A stretch of DNA of 64,000 nt, taken from positions 5,847,898 to 5,911,897 of the forward strand of contig PTEX01000003.1 of assembly GCA_003342815.1 (NCBI GenBank), read 5' to 3'. Under the pieces are notes generated by a model. It had not been told where the DNA came from, did no database searches, and saw only the letters and a program-made list of their open reading frames with translations. This DNA comes from Eudromia elegans (lineage: Eukaryota; Chordata; Aves; Tinamiformes; Tinamidae). The translations under genes and the position numbers were made by a program. Below, in pieces: positions 48,801-61,060 of the stretch. Every line of letters starts with the position of its first letter. Positions within the stretch are counted from its first letter, which is position 1.

Positions 48801-51061
48801 AGGGGATAACAGGTTCTTTTGGAAATGAGGTTGCTGGCTGGAAAGACATAAGACTCCACCTAGTGGAGTGGAATTAATCTGCAAACAGTGGCATGCAATG
48901 ACATAATAATAAAAAAATAGATAATTTATGAAAAGCCTCGTTGAGGTGGTGAATGAAAAATGAGAATTTTGTCAGGCACCTGGGGAGATGGTTGCATGAC
49001 CATTGCTAATTGCACGAGACTATAGTTACTTTTGTAGCTCGAGGAGGCTTAAGGATGTCTGCTGTGTTAGTATGTGATTTGCATAAGTAGCAGTCATTAC
49101 CACTAGTCATTGTCTTGTGTGATTCAGTTTATTTGGTGACTTATTGAATACATTTTAAAATTCCCTGATGATGACTGCACAGGAGCCCCTTTAGGTTGTG
49201 CTTCAGGTTTCATGTTTGAAATGGTTTAGTCAGAACCCCCCAGTCCAACCTCCAGAGCTCCCGCACGTCTTTCTCTTGCTTATTTGGCAGAATGCATTTC
49301 CTACCTTTCCTTTCGTTTACTTCCAAACCAGCAGAATGTGGCTGCTGGTTCCCTTGGCCATCGTGACAAGTTGGAGGGCATATCCAGTAAATGGCTGCAT
49401 GGCCTTTGGTGGTCCCAGAACATAATGTTCCCTGTCACAGAGCACCAGATCAGTTAGGATTTTGTGCCTGGGCTTTTCTTCCCCATTGGTTGCATCGCGT
49501 CGTATTACGGGGGTGCGGTACAATGAAGTGGAAAGCTGGGCGGCAAGCGGACACGAAACTTGAGCAGCAAAGAAATTGTCCTAAAATCCTCTTCGAAAAT
49601 ATTATCCCAGCATTTAATCACACTTACGTTAGTCGAGTTCAAGACGGGAGCTGCCATAGACCAGCTTGGGCACTGACAGCGAGTGAGAGTGAAGCTGTTG
49701 CCAGAAAATGAGATGATTAGGATGCAACAAAGGAGACGGAATGATCCTACGGCAAGGGGTGTTTGGGAAGAGGGCTCCAAAGGAGTGCTTTCAGTGACAT
49801 CCAGGTGGGCTTTGTTGCCAAAGCCATTAAAGCCTCTCGGTGCCAGAAACCCGAGCAAGCTGCCAACAAATTTAGGGCTAATGGCACCTGGGGGTGTGCT
49901 GTCAATGGATGGTAGTGCCAGGATGATTTTTTATTTTATTTTAATGGTGGCATTGCTAAAAGTATTTAAGGGTAATGTTATAGAAAGGATTTTAGTGAGT
50001 GGAGTCACTGAGTGCTAGGAACCATTAGGCAAAAGCTGTTTCATGACTGTACTATTTATTATTTTTAAAGCTTGTTGGCAAACCACTTAATGCTGGAAAA
50101 GCAAGCTGCAACCTATATTAAAGCAGACTGAGGAGGAGCAAGGAAAACAGTGTACTGAGCTGAATAATATTGCTTGATTTCTGAATGTTACATGTGTTTC
50201 ATGTGCACCATGATAAATAAATGCAGCTCCAGGGGCCAGCAGAGTTTGTAAGTGCTGATTGGAGGTACTGGAGCTCCCGTCTTCACGTGCCCCGTTCTCA
50301 CTGAAGACAGGGCCCGTTCTGTCTAACAGCAGCCTGTGGGTCTGCACCTTCAGGCTTTCTGCACTCCTGTCTGATTCCTGTGATTTTAATACTTTGCTGG
50401 AATTGCTCTGGGGCTAGGCCAGCCATGGCCCTAATCATAGTATCCCATGTAAGGGTAAGTGGGTAGCTCCGGTCTTAATGGAAAGTGAGTCATTCTCTTT
50501 GAACTGTGAATGATGGACTTACCTGAAGAAGAATTATGTATAAAAGGAAAGAAAAAGTCTATTCATTCAATAATGAGATTCTCAGAGATTCCCATTGAGT
50601 CCACAGGGCCAGGATTCCTAAATTTTATATCCCGAGAGCCGTAAAACAAGCTCTGCACCAGCTGCGTGCTCCAGACATTCCCAGGGCCCGCAGACACAGC
50701 TAGGGTAGATTGAAGGGTGGATCAGTGTGCAGTGCAAGCCTTCTCACCTACTGCGAACCTCCTGGCTGAGCAGTCGGTTGCTCCCATCCTTGTCCTGTGA
50801 CGTTCACGGGATGTTTCGGTGTCCATTTTCTTCAAAATGTATTTTTTTTCTTTAAGGCCAGGCCTCAATGTACTCCTCTCTCGAGCTTCTTGGCCCGTTG
50901 TTTTTGTTGTCCCGCAGCTCCTCCTCCTCCGGGAAGCGGAGGGACCCTGTGGCACTGCCGGTGGCTCTGCTGGTGGCAGGGCCAGCAGCCCACGGGAAGC
51001 AGGTGGCCGCACTAATTGTCCTTGTGACAGAGGCCGCTCCCAACTCCCATCCTTCCTGCAG
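45861..51061. other. non-coding interval, no gene recognised
   Basis: AT-rich, transposon-poor DNA apart from the inverted repeat at 46621-46683. The part at about 46200-46760 has few repeats and many TAAT and GATA-like cores. Open frames of up to about 117 codons at 47890-50020 show no known domain. Confidence 0.4.
46621..46683 (+). other. nested inverted repeat with GATA-type cores
   Basis: Outer arms TGCCTAATG (46621-46629) and CATTAGGCA (46675-46683) are perfect inverted repeats. Inside them TTTTATC and GATAAAA flank the seven-base loop TTCGGCA, a second perfect inverted repeat. An additional TTATC lies at about 46641-46645. The outer arms can also extend by pairing GCATTTT with the AAAATGG side, so two alternative folds compete. 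The TTATC/GATAA cores are the binding site of GATA factors in palindromic arrangement. It could be a structured RNA segment or a composite binding site; the sequence alone does not decide. Confidence 0.35.
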
Positions 51062-51182
51062 GGCGGTCAGAACCGCTCCGGAAGCGCTGGGCTCGTGTTG
51101 CCCCGCAGCTCTAGCAGTGCCAGCAGTGCAAGTGAAACTGCCTGCGAGCCCCCCAGCCTTCCCAACTGCTGTGCTGCTGCAG
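51062..51182 (+). other. candidate exon (121 bp), GC-rich
   Basis: The acceptor CCCATCCTTCCTGCAG ends at 51061, and the donor GCTGCAG|GTAAAT begins at 51183. Two frames are open throughout, one serine/alanine-rich (SSSSASSASET). No family is recognised. The sites are good but the GC-rich composition inflates open frames. Confidence 0.2.
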
Positions 51183-52897
51183 GTAAATCGAGCTAAACAG
51201 CAAGGAGTTCGGCTTTGGGACGGCAGGGAGAAGGTATTTCCCTAACATACAGTGTCTTGTTTCAAGTGGTTAATAAAAATCATAGGTAAGAAAACAAAAA
51301 AAGACATTGCCGGGCATCGCGCTGCAAGCATCCCTCCTCGTGCTGTGAGCCGGGTTGGAACCTACCAGTGGTGTTTCTCGAAGCATCTCTCAGTGTCTGC
51401 TCGCTGGAAGCGACACGATGTGAATAGTAAATTCGGTGCCAGCTATTTGTCTGCCATGTGGGTTTCTAGTGAAAACTCAGAGCTTCTGCACAGGTGTCCC
51501 CTCTTGGTCTTACTGAGACGGTTGGCCCAGGTAAGGCGGGCGGCACAGTTATGTGGCTGGTGATTCCTGCACGTTTCTGAATGGCTCTTACAAAGTGTCA
51601 GCCTGCAATGCTGACAATAACGAGCACGTCGTGCTTGAACTTGTGCATTATTTAAGGAATATAATCTTAAAGCAGAATATTCTGTAAAATGAATGATTTC
51701 GCTTGTTGGTGAAAATACACTCTATAGTGTATTTTTGTCGATGCAATGGGTTTGATAGAAATACCTTCTTTGTAAGGGAAAAGGTGTCGGTAATCCATGG
51801 GAATACCTGATTTTCTCTGCTTTCTAAGGGTTTAAGCTCCCATCTTTTCTGTGTGAGGAGATCAGCTGACAACAGCAGCCACCAAACCATGTCTGCAGCT
51901 GGGCAATTACAGTAGAGCCTAAGATCTGTGACTGTCAGCCATGAACACAGGATGCCTTCAAAGTTCTGTTTTTCTTCCATGTGGAAGTCGTTGGCATGGA
52001 ACAGATGCCTTCATTTTGAGAGAACCAATTATATCCAGAGGTTGGTTTCTCCTTCTTCTGTCCTCTAGGGACAGTCTCTTACAGATGAAATTAGATGAGA
52101 GAAAAAGAGACACAGGCACACACACGTAACATGAAACAAGAGTTCTCAGCATTTCTCTAGATTTTGCCACATGGACCTATTTTACACTGGATAATTTCCC
52201 TCCCTTTTTAGCACTCTGCACACATGATGATTCTGCTGTGTGAGAAATACGAAATTAAAATGTAATGGTCAAAATGTGCTATTAATTTAGGTATGTTTGT
52301 TATGAAATAAGTATATGTGATCCATATTACTTAGGTTTAAATGTGGACTTCTTTACTACTTATAGAGACTGCAGTGTCAATTAAAATACATTTAAAAATA
52401 AAGTGGCAGAAGAGGCAAGATGGGTTTATAAAATCCAAACTTCTTTTTCAGTGATAGAATCAAAGTGTTCTCATCCCCTGGTTTAGTAGGTGTTAACACA
52501 GGAGGAAGAAGCCATTTGTGCAGTAGGCAGTTTGCCTCAAATTTCACCCAGCATATGGACATTCAATTAGAGGAAGACATTTGGAGCAGCATTAGTGTGA
52601 TGAGCACCTGCGAGGAGCCATTGCTGGGGGTTCTGGCAGGGCATGCTACGGTTTGGGTGCTCTGCTGGGCTATGTCACACCCTATCTTCTCTTAGGTTCC
52701 TCAATTGGGGTGATGCTGCCAGGGGATTTACAAATAAGAGAGTCTCTCTGCTCAGCCCATCAAGGGCCCTTATTCCCCCCATAGGTGTAGCAGCTCCCAA
52801 GCTGTTGCAGTTTGTGTTCCGCTGTAAGAAAATTCATGAGTACCAGCTTGAGGTTACTTAAATAAGTAGTTCAGCCAGCGCTCTAAGGGAGTGGAGA
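51183..52897. other. non-coding interval, no gene recognised
   Basis: Contains two further consensus-like donors (CATAG|GTAAGA at 51286, CCCAG|GTAAGG at 51531) without clear acceptors. The part at 52440-52860 is moderate-GC and may be an old unrecognised repeat. Confidence 0.4.
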
Positions 52898-53002
52898 TGT
52901 CCCTGTGCAGGTGGGTGCTTCCATGGGCAGGGTGTCCCTGTGCAGGTGGGTGCTTCCATGGGCAGGGTGTGCCGGTGCAGGTGGGTGCTTCCATGGGCAG
53001 GA
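52898..53002. repeat. 35-bp minisatellite, three copies
   Basis: Three near-identical copies start at 52898, 52933 and 52968, each built on TGTCCCTGTGCAGGTGGGTG plus CTTCCATGGGCAGGG. Only the third copy differs noticeably (GTGCCGG). The period is not a multiple of three, so the repeated peptide seen on the minus strand is frame-cycling and not a protein repeat. Confidence 0.95.
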
Positions 53003-53124
53003 TGCAGTGGGAGGTTGCAGTGTGGTGAGTGCCAGGGCACCAACCTTCGCTGCTGCTGTCCGTGAGCCCGGGCTGTGTCACCTCTGAATGCCTTCTCTTT
53101 CCATATGTTTTTTCTTTTTTCCAG

Positions 53125-53169
53125 GCATAAACTTTGTGCTGTAATGGAAGAATCTGGCTTAGTCACCAG
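53125..53169 (+). other. candidate small exon (45 bp)
   Basis: A long pyrimidine tract (CCATATG followed by TTTTTTCTTTTTTCCAG, ending at 53124) is a strong acceptor. The downstream donor ACCAG|GTGTAA is weaker. An ATG at 53142 opens a frame that continues past the donor. It could instead be the start of a longer terminal exon. No family is recognised. Confidence 0.18.
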
Positions 53170-56100
53170 GTGTAAAATTTGTCTGGGCAGTTCAGCGGGC
53201 TGGCTGCTGAACTCGGGGCCTGTGGCTGCTCGGGTGTGCTGCGTCTTTGGGGGAGCGTGGGTCCCGGTAGCATGTCAGCCCTCTGAATCCTGAGCTCTGG
53301 GTTCTGGTGTGAGCAGCAATTTCCATGTTTTGTGTGAGAAGTGCAGTATTTGCAGTGCTGAAAGTTGAGCAGAAGTATCACCAGCAATAAACCAGCAGGA
53401 GCTGTCTTGGTCCTACCTCGGTCTTGGTAGGCGCTTGGTGGGATGCAATCTGCTTCTTAGACACTTCATGTGAGCATCTTACCCCTTGGTGGCATGAGCG
53501 AAGGGCATTTATCACTATGTACAGTAGATAGAAGGAAGCCCAGAGGAAACTTAGAGATTTAAACTGGTGACTTTTCAGCTTTTTTAAAGGAGTGGGGAGA
53601 GTCCTTGGCATAAGACCCTGGTTTTGATTCACAGAGCTTCAGTACGACAGTATACTTTAGCATTGCTTTTCTAAAGAACCACATATTAAGCTGAAGGAAA
53701 ATTTAACTAGCAAAATGCTTCGGTGATGAAGGGATTTCTGGCAATAACTAAGAAGTGCAGTGCCGGTTGATTTCTTTTGAGGCTGATTCTGATATTTGTA
53801 GTCTTTACATCCTATTAGTTCTTTGAAGATAAGCTGATACAAGAATGATTTGCCAGGGCCAATGGCTCTTCTTAAAACCTTTGGCTCAGGTTATATCCTC
53901 CTCCTCTCCATATATAAGATAAAAGCACTCTGAATATGAGGTTAACTGAATTCAAATAGAAGACTCTCTCGAGTTATTGCATTCCTTAGAAAATAAATAC
54001 ATTTCTCATATGGTTGAGATTGATCAAAAAAGTATTCTGTATGCCAGTGATTACATTCCCATCTGTGATTAAGGTTTTCTGTCTGCATCTGGTTTTCACA
54101 TTATATTTCTGTAACAAGAATCCTTTATATGGCAGAGTTCACTTTCTGTATTTTCTATTAGCTGCAGCTTGAACTACTGCACGGATCGCAGATTTACACA
54201 TGTGGTTTTCATTACTTCATACCATTGAGAAAAAGTAATATTTGTTTGGGAAAGTATGTTTTTCAAAATTTCCATGGTAATGCAACATGCTGATCCTTTT
54301 CTGTAACACTCTTGTAAGACTACAAATTGTTCGAGGCTTTCTGCCTTCACTGGAGCTCAGATTTTAGACATTTTTGCATGTACATTCTAACAACAACAAC
54401 AGTTTATCAGGAGGCAGAAACACGTTAATAAAACTAGGTTAGTGCAGAGTGGGTATGGCAGAAAGCATCCATCACTTCGGAGAATGTGGCATGTAGAGCA
54501 AATGAACTTGGGACTGTAACAAAGGAAGAGCAGAAAGTTAAAGTGATGTCTTCATTGGAGAGTGGACGACAGATGGGTGCATTTTTTATTTTTTTTTTTT
54601 AAGCAAGATGCTCCAGAGAACTTGCTTCTCTACAGCAAGCAATTTAAAAATCCCCTACCAGCCATGGAGAGGAGGATGCCATTTAGTAGACACAGATATT
54701 AATTTGTTATATGTTACATTTATTTAACATATTTCATTATAATTATTTCTAGTGGCCAAATTAGTAAAGGTTAGCAAAACATGAATACATTTTTACAGAT
54801 GGCTGCTGTATGTAATTCTGAATCCAAAATATGATGTTAATTTAATGTTCCACTGTAAATCCATATTTCAACCAGATTGTGCTGTCGTCACTCAGGAGAA
54901 ACTTAATGTTTAAATGATCTCAGTGAAATTAGTAGGGACACTTGGTCAGTAAAATCTGTTTTGGGAATGATAGTGGCATGAAATTCTGGCTGTAAAAATC
55001 CGCACAAACGGTAACAACAGTGTAGGAAATACTTTGTGCATTTGTGGAAATGTAAAGAGTTAAGGAAAAGTTTGAATGTTTTTAAAACAGATATAATTTG
55101 TGATCAGCCACAACTGAAATGTAGTTTTTATTGCTTGTGTATGAAAATGGTGACAACTACAGAGTTGCACATACAGGAATAAACACAATTTTAGAAAAGT
55201 AACTATTGTACCCAGGTTGGGGAATTGTGACCATGTTTTGGAGGTTGTTTTCCAGACGCCAAAGACGATTGTATCACATTAACAGTTGCCGAATGTTGGG
55301 TAGAGTCCTGCAGTCCTTGCGTGCCCCTCGGTTTCCTTGCAATCTGTAGCGCTTGGGCTTGTCTCGGGGCTGCAGAGACCAGTCCAAGAGCCTTTTTGCT
55401 ACAGAAAGGCCTAAAAATGGTGTCGTCCTTTGTTCTGCAGCCTTAACATAGGAGATGTGTTTGGATTTGAGGAGTACTTTGAGGAAGGAACAGTTTTAGG
55501 CATAGATACTCAGGAGGTCTTGTGGGAAAGCCCTTGGGTGATAGATGCTTGTTTTGTTTGTTCCGATCCAGCGCAGGGTGGAATTTGGGCCGGGTCCTCG
55601 TAGAGGTGCATGCGGCTGCCCCCTCTCCCTGACGCATGCCTGCCTTGCTGCCCCGGCATGCATGAACCTAACGGTCCCTGAGGGCGTGTGCCCGGCGCCC
55701 CGCTGCTCCGTGCACACGTGAGCCCTGCCTTGGAAAACCCGGCAGCCCCGTGCTCATTCCAAAGGGTTTGCACAGCCCGGGTAACCATTTTGAGTAGATC
55801 TTGGAGGGGGAGAGAAATCGCCTTTTCAAAAGTGGGTTGATGGTTTGTGACGTTATCAATCCCTTTTTGATCTCCCTTCTTTATTGACATTGTTTGCTTT
55901 TCTTTGACTTACAAGTGCAAAGTGGTATAAGGTTGTGCAATTAAAAGGTCTCTATTTTTAGTGTTTGTTTAATAAATTATTCTCTAGAGCCTCTGTTGAT
56001 CCAGGTAAAGTATATAATATTTTGTGTTATATTAACATGTTTAAAACCAATGACTGTATTTGAAAATTGGTAAGGTGTTCTCATGTCAGACTACAAGCTG

Positions 56101-56367
56101 TGCTTCCTTTATTGCCCTCTATATGTGGACTTCTTTAAGCACCTAATGAAACAAGCTTTTGTCCGAGAATTAATACAGGTTTAAAGTACTTCCTTATATT
56201 AACTAAGAACTTGTGGGTAATTGATTTAGACTGATAGCATTTCTGTCTTCCTTTTTGTATTTAAAAGACTGTTGTTCTCATGCAAATGATGGGGTGTGGT
56301 GCTGCAAACTGCCTGTGATATGTGCTTCTTTCTGTTTTTTTTTTTTTTGTTTGTTTGTTGTCAATAG
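53170..56367. other. non-coding interval, no gene recognised
   Basis: AT-rich unique DNA with a moderate-GC patch at 55560-55780. No transposon, RNA gene or convincing exon is visible. Confidence 0.45.
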
Positions 56368-56539
56368 AAAAGATTGATCTCTGGGCTGGTGAACATAGTG
56401 TCTGTCCCAGTCAAAAAGGAAAGCGGAAATTAGCAGAGCGATTGGTGGAGGATGATATCTGTCAAAAGAAACACTTGGAGAGCACTGAGTTTAGTGATAG
56501 GGGACTGCCGGAAAAAAGGGAGCTTTGAATGTTGTCAAG
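56368..56539 (+). other. best exon candidate in the window (172 bp)
   Basis: The acceptor is a long pyrimidine tract (CTTTCTG, about 14 Ts, GTTTGTTTGTTGTCAATAG) ending at 56367. The donor is GTCAAG|GTAAGG at 56540. One frame is open from the acceptor for 52 codons and then stops 12 bases before the donor (TGA at 56526-56528). The peptide is polar and charged (DLWAGEHSVCPSQKGKRK, then ERLVEDDICQKKHLES), with composition more like a real protein than the surrounding chance frames. A stop close to the end of an internal exon would fit an alternative C-terminus, a nonsense-mediated-decay exon or a non-coding RNA exon. I do not recognise the family. Downstream exons are not visible in the window. 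Confidence 0.38.
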
Positions 56540-59040
56540 GTAAGGAACAGCACAACGTTTGGCTTTGTAACGTGCATACCTTTCGGAAGTTGTTTTTAAT
56601 GCCTGTGCCTTGCTTGGTAAACTGTAATTAAAAAAGAAATCTTTCCCTTCAGCCTCCAGAGAGCCTTAAATCAACCAAGGTGTATTCTTCATTTAAGTAT
56701 CACTGAAAGTGAATACAGTAATAACAATAAAATCCCTCAGTCATGACTTCTCTTTAGCTGTGAATACATCTGTGTGTGAAATTTCTAACTGTGTTTTTGT
56801 ATTTTTGATGACATGGATGCTCTTTGGTATATAAATAATATTTAGGAGAGTTGTAAAAATAATATAAAATCCAGTGTACTGAACTGTGTGTATTGGAACA
56901 GCTATAATTTGGGTTGCAAAATGGTGGTGGTGGCAGTTCAGAGGAAACTTCTGGTAAACTGCATTGAGAATCCTGGTAAATTAGGTTGAGATGATACTCA
57001 GAAGAGATGTCTTGGTTTCTTGTATGGCAAGGTCTTTAGCACACTTGAAAAGTCCATCTGCTGTGACAAAGGAGAACATCTAGTTAACTTGCAGCTCTCT
57101 TCACCTGTATTTTTTTTTCCTCCTAAAATGGTGTGTTTAGATAGTAGGAAAACGACTGCTAATGCTTTCCAGTCCAAAGCACTGGGAAGTTTTTTGGATC
57201 GTTTCTCCAGTGACATCCTTTAGAGAGCAGGATATCACAGTAAAGGGAACAGAGCAAGGCTGAGTGCTCCAGGCTCTACTCCAGGTCCTTTTGAAGGCAA
57301 CTTTGCCTCCATGGCAGCGCTTGGCTCCCGGGGTGCCCCAGCCCTGGAGCCGGCACCGGTGGAGGCTCAGGCTGTAGGAGGCTCCGCAGGGCCCTGCCGG
57401 GGACCGGCTGGAGCTGAGGCTCTGCACATCCTGGGAACGTTCTGCAAAAAGGGCGCTCCCATTAAATTAAAGGTGAATTTGGAAGCCAGATCTAGCTCCT
57501 AGCTCGGTGAAAACCAGCAAATGCTTCTCGGGGATCTTGCTACACGAGGGCAGCATTGGGAAAGAATGAATGTTCTTAGCAGAGTTACCTCTAGCATTTT
57601 TATTTTGCTAATTTAACAGTAGGTATTTTCTGACTAATTTTTCTCTATTCGTCTATCTACTGTCTCCCTTTCAGAGTGCAGTGGAACCACGTGTCAATGA
57701 CTGTTGGTGCTTTCTTTTTTTCTGTCTTTCTGACTTTCTTTCTGTCTTCATAAACCATTTGGAAACTAAGTGAATAACAAGAATTTTGTGCCAGAAACAT
57801 GCAGTGACAGCCTAGTAATGGTAAACACACTGTGGTTTATTGCTGGCAGAGAGCTTGCGAGATAATGGGAATGTGCTATAACTTCAAAAAAGGACATGTT
57901 TTCTAATACTTCTTGTTCCTATTAGAAAGAGCAGGACGCGCATCCTCCTTGTTTTGATGCTGCCGGGTGAGCCTTGGCCCTGTTAGTGTAGCTTGGTAGG
58001 GAAAATAGTACATCCTGTTCATAGGGCAACTTGCAGAGCTCACAAGAGCAGCGTAGTTTTCATCTCGACTATGAAGATAACCTAAACCTGCTTTGTAACC
58101 ACGTAGAAAGGAGCATGTGGCTGGCTGTGGTTAGCAATTACTAGGTCTTTGAGCGGTCCCCTTGTGGTACTTATTTGAAGACCTAAGCCTGGATGTAGGT
58201 GTTTGTCATGTGATTACAAATTTTATTAAATAGTCTTTAATGAACAGCAAGCTCCACGCTGAAATTTGGATGAATAATGTCAACTGCTATGAGTGTCTTT
58301 TGAAGTCCAGTGAAGAGCTTCTGTGATGTTGCCCCAGAATTGCTTTGCCCTTTATATGCAGAGCAACTTTCAGCTCCCTTCTCTGGATGGATTTCATTCT
58401 TGCTGAGATTGGAAGACACCTTCTTTTTGAATGATGCGCTGAAAGCTGCATGTTTCATTAAAAACAGGGATAGGACAGAGCTGAAATTTTCCCACAGAAA
58501 TGTCTAAAGTCATCTTGAATGAATACGGGTTGTGCTGTGCCCCAAACTTACTGTTTGAATCCAAAATCGAAAAAAAGGCCAAATAAAAGGTGGTTGAGCC
58601 TATAGCCTCCTCAAAAGCGACGGTCTCCTGTAGCATTAGGCAGTCTTTGCTTACATGATCCCTTTCATACATCCTCACCCCTGCTTTGCTGCTTCAATAT
58701 CTTCTATTTTTCTCTCTCTTTGTTTCAATCTTCATACCAATTGTTTGCTTGAATATTTATCTTGCGGACTGCAGTTTAAATAATAACTCTTCCCCCCGCC
58801 CCCAATATGAAGCAGATGCCAAAGGGTTCTTGGGGACGAGTGTATTATCGACACAGGATTGTCATTACCCGGCTCACAATCAGGTTTTCATCTGCTCATG
58901 TGGTGCACACCTGTGGCTCGCTGGCATTGCTCTTGATTGGAGTGTGAGAGATCTTAATGAAAAGCAACGAGCGGATGAGAGGAAGGGACGCGGTGGTGGC
59001 GCACGTGGCTTCCCTCGCGTGTCCTGAGGTGAAGTTCTGA
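56540..59040. other. non-coding interval, no gene recognised
   Basis: AT-rich DNA with a GC-rich patch near 57300-57430 and a pyrimidine-rich stretch (CTTTCT variants) at about 57710-57750. Nothing else is supported. Confidence 0.45.
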
Positions 59041-59129
59041 GGGTGCTGGGTTTGAGAGAACACCTTGCGAGGAGAGCGGGCGCATGGGTGCTGGGTTTGA
59101 GAGAACACCTTGCGAGGAGAGCGGGCGCG
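59041..59129. repeat. 45-bp tandem duplication
   Basis: Two almost perfect copies start at 59041 and 59086 (GGGTGCTGGGTTTGAGAGAA... to GGAGAGCGGGCGC). The two copies differ essentially only at their 3' junction, so the duplication is recent. It lies in a GC-richer patch. Confidence 0.95.
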
Positions 59130-60559
59130 AGGGGGGCTCTGCCAGCAGAGCCGGGGGCTCTCGTGCGGCTGGCTTGCAGAAATCGTGTTTGTCTCCGCAG
59201 GTCGGGTTGATTCGGAGCAGCGGAGAGTGGTGGCTGTTTTCTGCAGCTCACTTTCTGAGCCAGTAAGAGTACACTGGGCAGGAATCCAGCTTTTGAAGTA
59301 CAAAGAAAATAACCTATAATCTATATAAAACATTGGCGGATGAGGAAGAGAGGAAATTTGCAGGGAACAACAGAGGTTGAGAGTGACTGCGTTGAAAGGA
59401 GCCCAGCAGAAGAGAGGGTGCACGACATTTAGTTATTTTAATGTGAAAATACAGTCTTTAAGACCTCGGAGATGAACAGACTATCGGCTTTCTCAATATG
59501 ATATATTTAATAGGAAACTGAAACAAAGCACTTCACTGAAGGCTGGAGTTCCCTTTTCAAAGCGATTTTCTGAGTTTGCCGAGTTTGATTTTTCCTTTTT
59601 TTTCCCCCCCCTTTTTTTCCCTTGGTAATAACTGTGGCTCTGATAACATTAATGGGCTTTGCCCCACATGGCGCTGAGAGTGTATTGTACTGCTGCTCAC
59701 TGATCCCAGGTCAGTGTGATGCGTGAAATCAATTTATTTGAATCTCTTTGCCTGTATAGGAATTTGGCAGCGTGCCAGTTGTTTTCATTTAATGCTCTTT
59801 GTGTTGAACACAGACAAGCAGGCAGGCTTTTGTATTCCTCTTTCTTTTGGTCTCTCTCTTTCAGCCGATATTCTATTCTGTGGATTTGCAGAAGTAAGAA
59901 TATGTTACTTTTTTTTTTAAAGAAATCATTTTGTTTAAATAGTATTTAAAGAGCAGAGAAACTGGGTCAGGCACAGAGCGATCTGTGTAGGGCTGTTGCA
60001 GAATAGAGATGGTAACACCTGTCTTTCCCTCTTTCTTAGCTTTCAGGGGAAAAAAAGGGGGGAAAGACTGCACTATTTTGGTAATGTCTCCTTCTATGAT
60101 TTATATCATCTTGTAAGACAAAGACTTTCCAGCCATGATTAAATCAGCATAATTTTGTTTTTAAATAAATGAATCCCTGGCAGTTGGTTGGATGAATCAG
60201 AAAGACTTTTCAGAACCTTTTTCATTTTAGATAATGACCTTAATGCAGGCTTTAATTTAGGAGTCCCTTGGGGCACCTCTTCTTGCCTTCTGTCCGCTCC
60301 TCCCCCAGTCACTCCATATTTCCAGTGTATTAGGGAACAAGCCTGTCTTTCCTCTTCCCTGTTTTATTTAAGAGAAAGCAGCAAGGCGTGTGGAGCAGAG
60401 CAAGCAAATAGGAAGAAAAGACAAAAAGGAGGGAGAGCGGGTGGGAGCGCCGGGTGCGATGCTCCGGGCAGCCCTCGCGGAAGCGGCTTTGGAGGCGCCG
60501 CACGGGGCTCGGCCTCCAGCGCCGGCCCTGTCCCTTGTTTGGGTACCTGAAGAGCCGCG
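59130..60559. other. non-coding interval, no gene recognised
   Basis: AT-rich DNA with a polypyrimidine/C-run tract at about 59590-59622, rising to high GC after 60430 as the minisatellite begins. Confidence 0.45.
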
Positions 60560-61060
60560 CCCGCCCGCGGGCGCGTGGAGGGGCGCGCTCTGGGGCGCCG
60601 TCCCCAAGCCCACGGGCGGGCGGGCGCGTGGAGGGGCGCGCTCTGGGGCGCCGTCCCCAAGCCCACGGGCGGATGTGTGGAGGGGCGCGTCCTGGGGCGC
60701 CGTCCCCAAGCCCGCGGGCGGGCGCGTGGAGGGGCGCGTGCTGGGGCGCCGTCCCCAAGCCCACGGGCGGATGTGTGGAGGGGCGCGTGCTGGGGCGCCG
60801 TCCCCAAGCCCGCGGGCGGGCGGGCGCGTGGAGGGGCGCGCTCTGGGGCGCCGTCCCCAAGCCCACGGGCGGGCGGATGTGTGGAGGGGTGCGTGCTGGG
60901 CGCCGTCCCCAAGCCCGCGGGCGGGCGGACGTGTGGAGGGGCGCGCTCTGGGGCGCCGTCCCCAAGCCCGCGGGCGGGCGGACGTGTGGAGGGGCGCGCT
61001 CTGGGGCACTGTCCCCAAGCCCGCGGGCGGGTGGACATGTGGACGGGTGCGCTCTGGCAC
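60560..61060. repeat. GC-rich minisatellite, 10 units of 49-53 bp
   Basis: Ten tandem units, each with GTGGAGGGG and GGGGCGCCGTCCCCAAGCCC, start at about 60575, 60628, 60677, 60726, 60775, 60828, 60881, 60933, 60986 and 61039. Spacings are 53, 49, 49, 49, 53, 53, 52, 53 and 53. The two main lengths differ by one GGGC step in the spacer. The last unit is the most diverged. The repeat is CpG-dense and nearly stop-free, so it generates open frames of 200-360 codons in several frames of both strands. These are artefacts. Confidence 0.95.
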
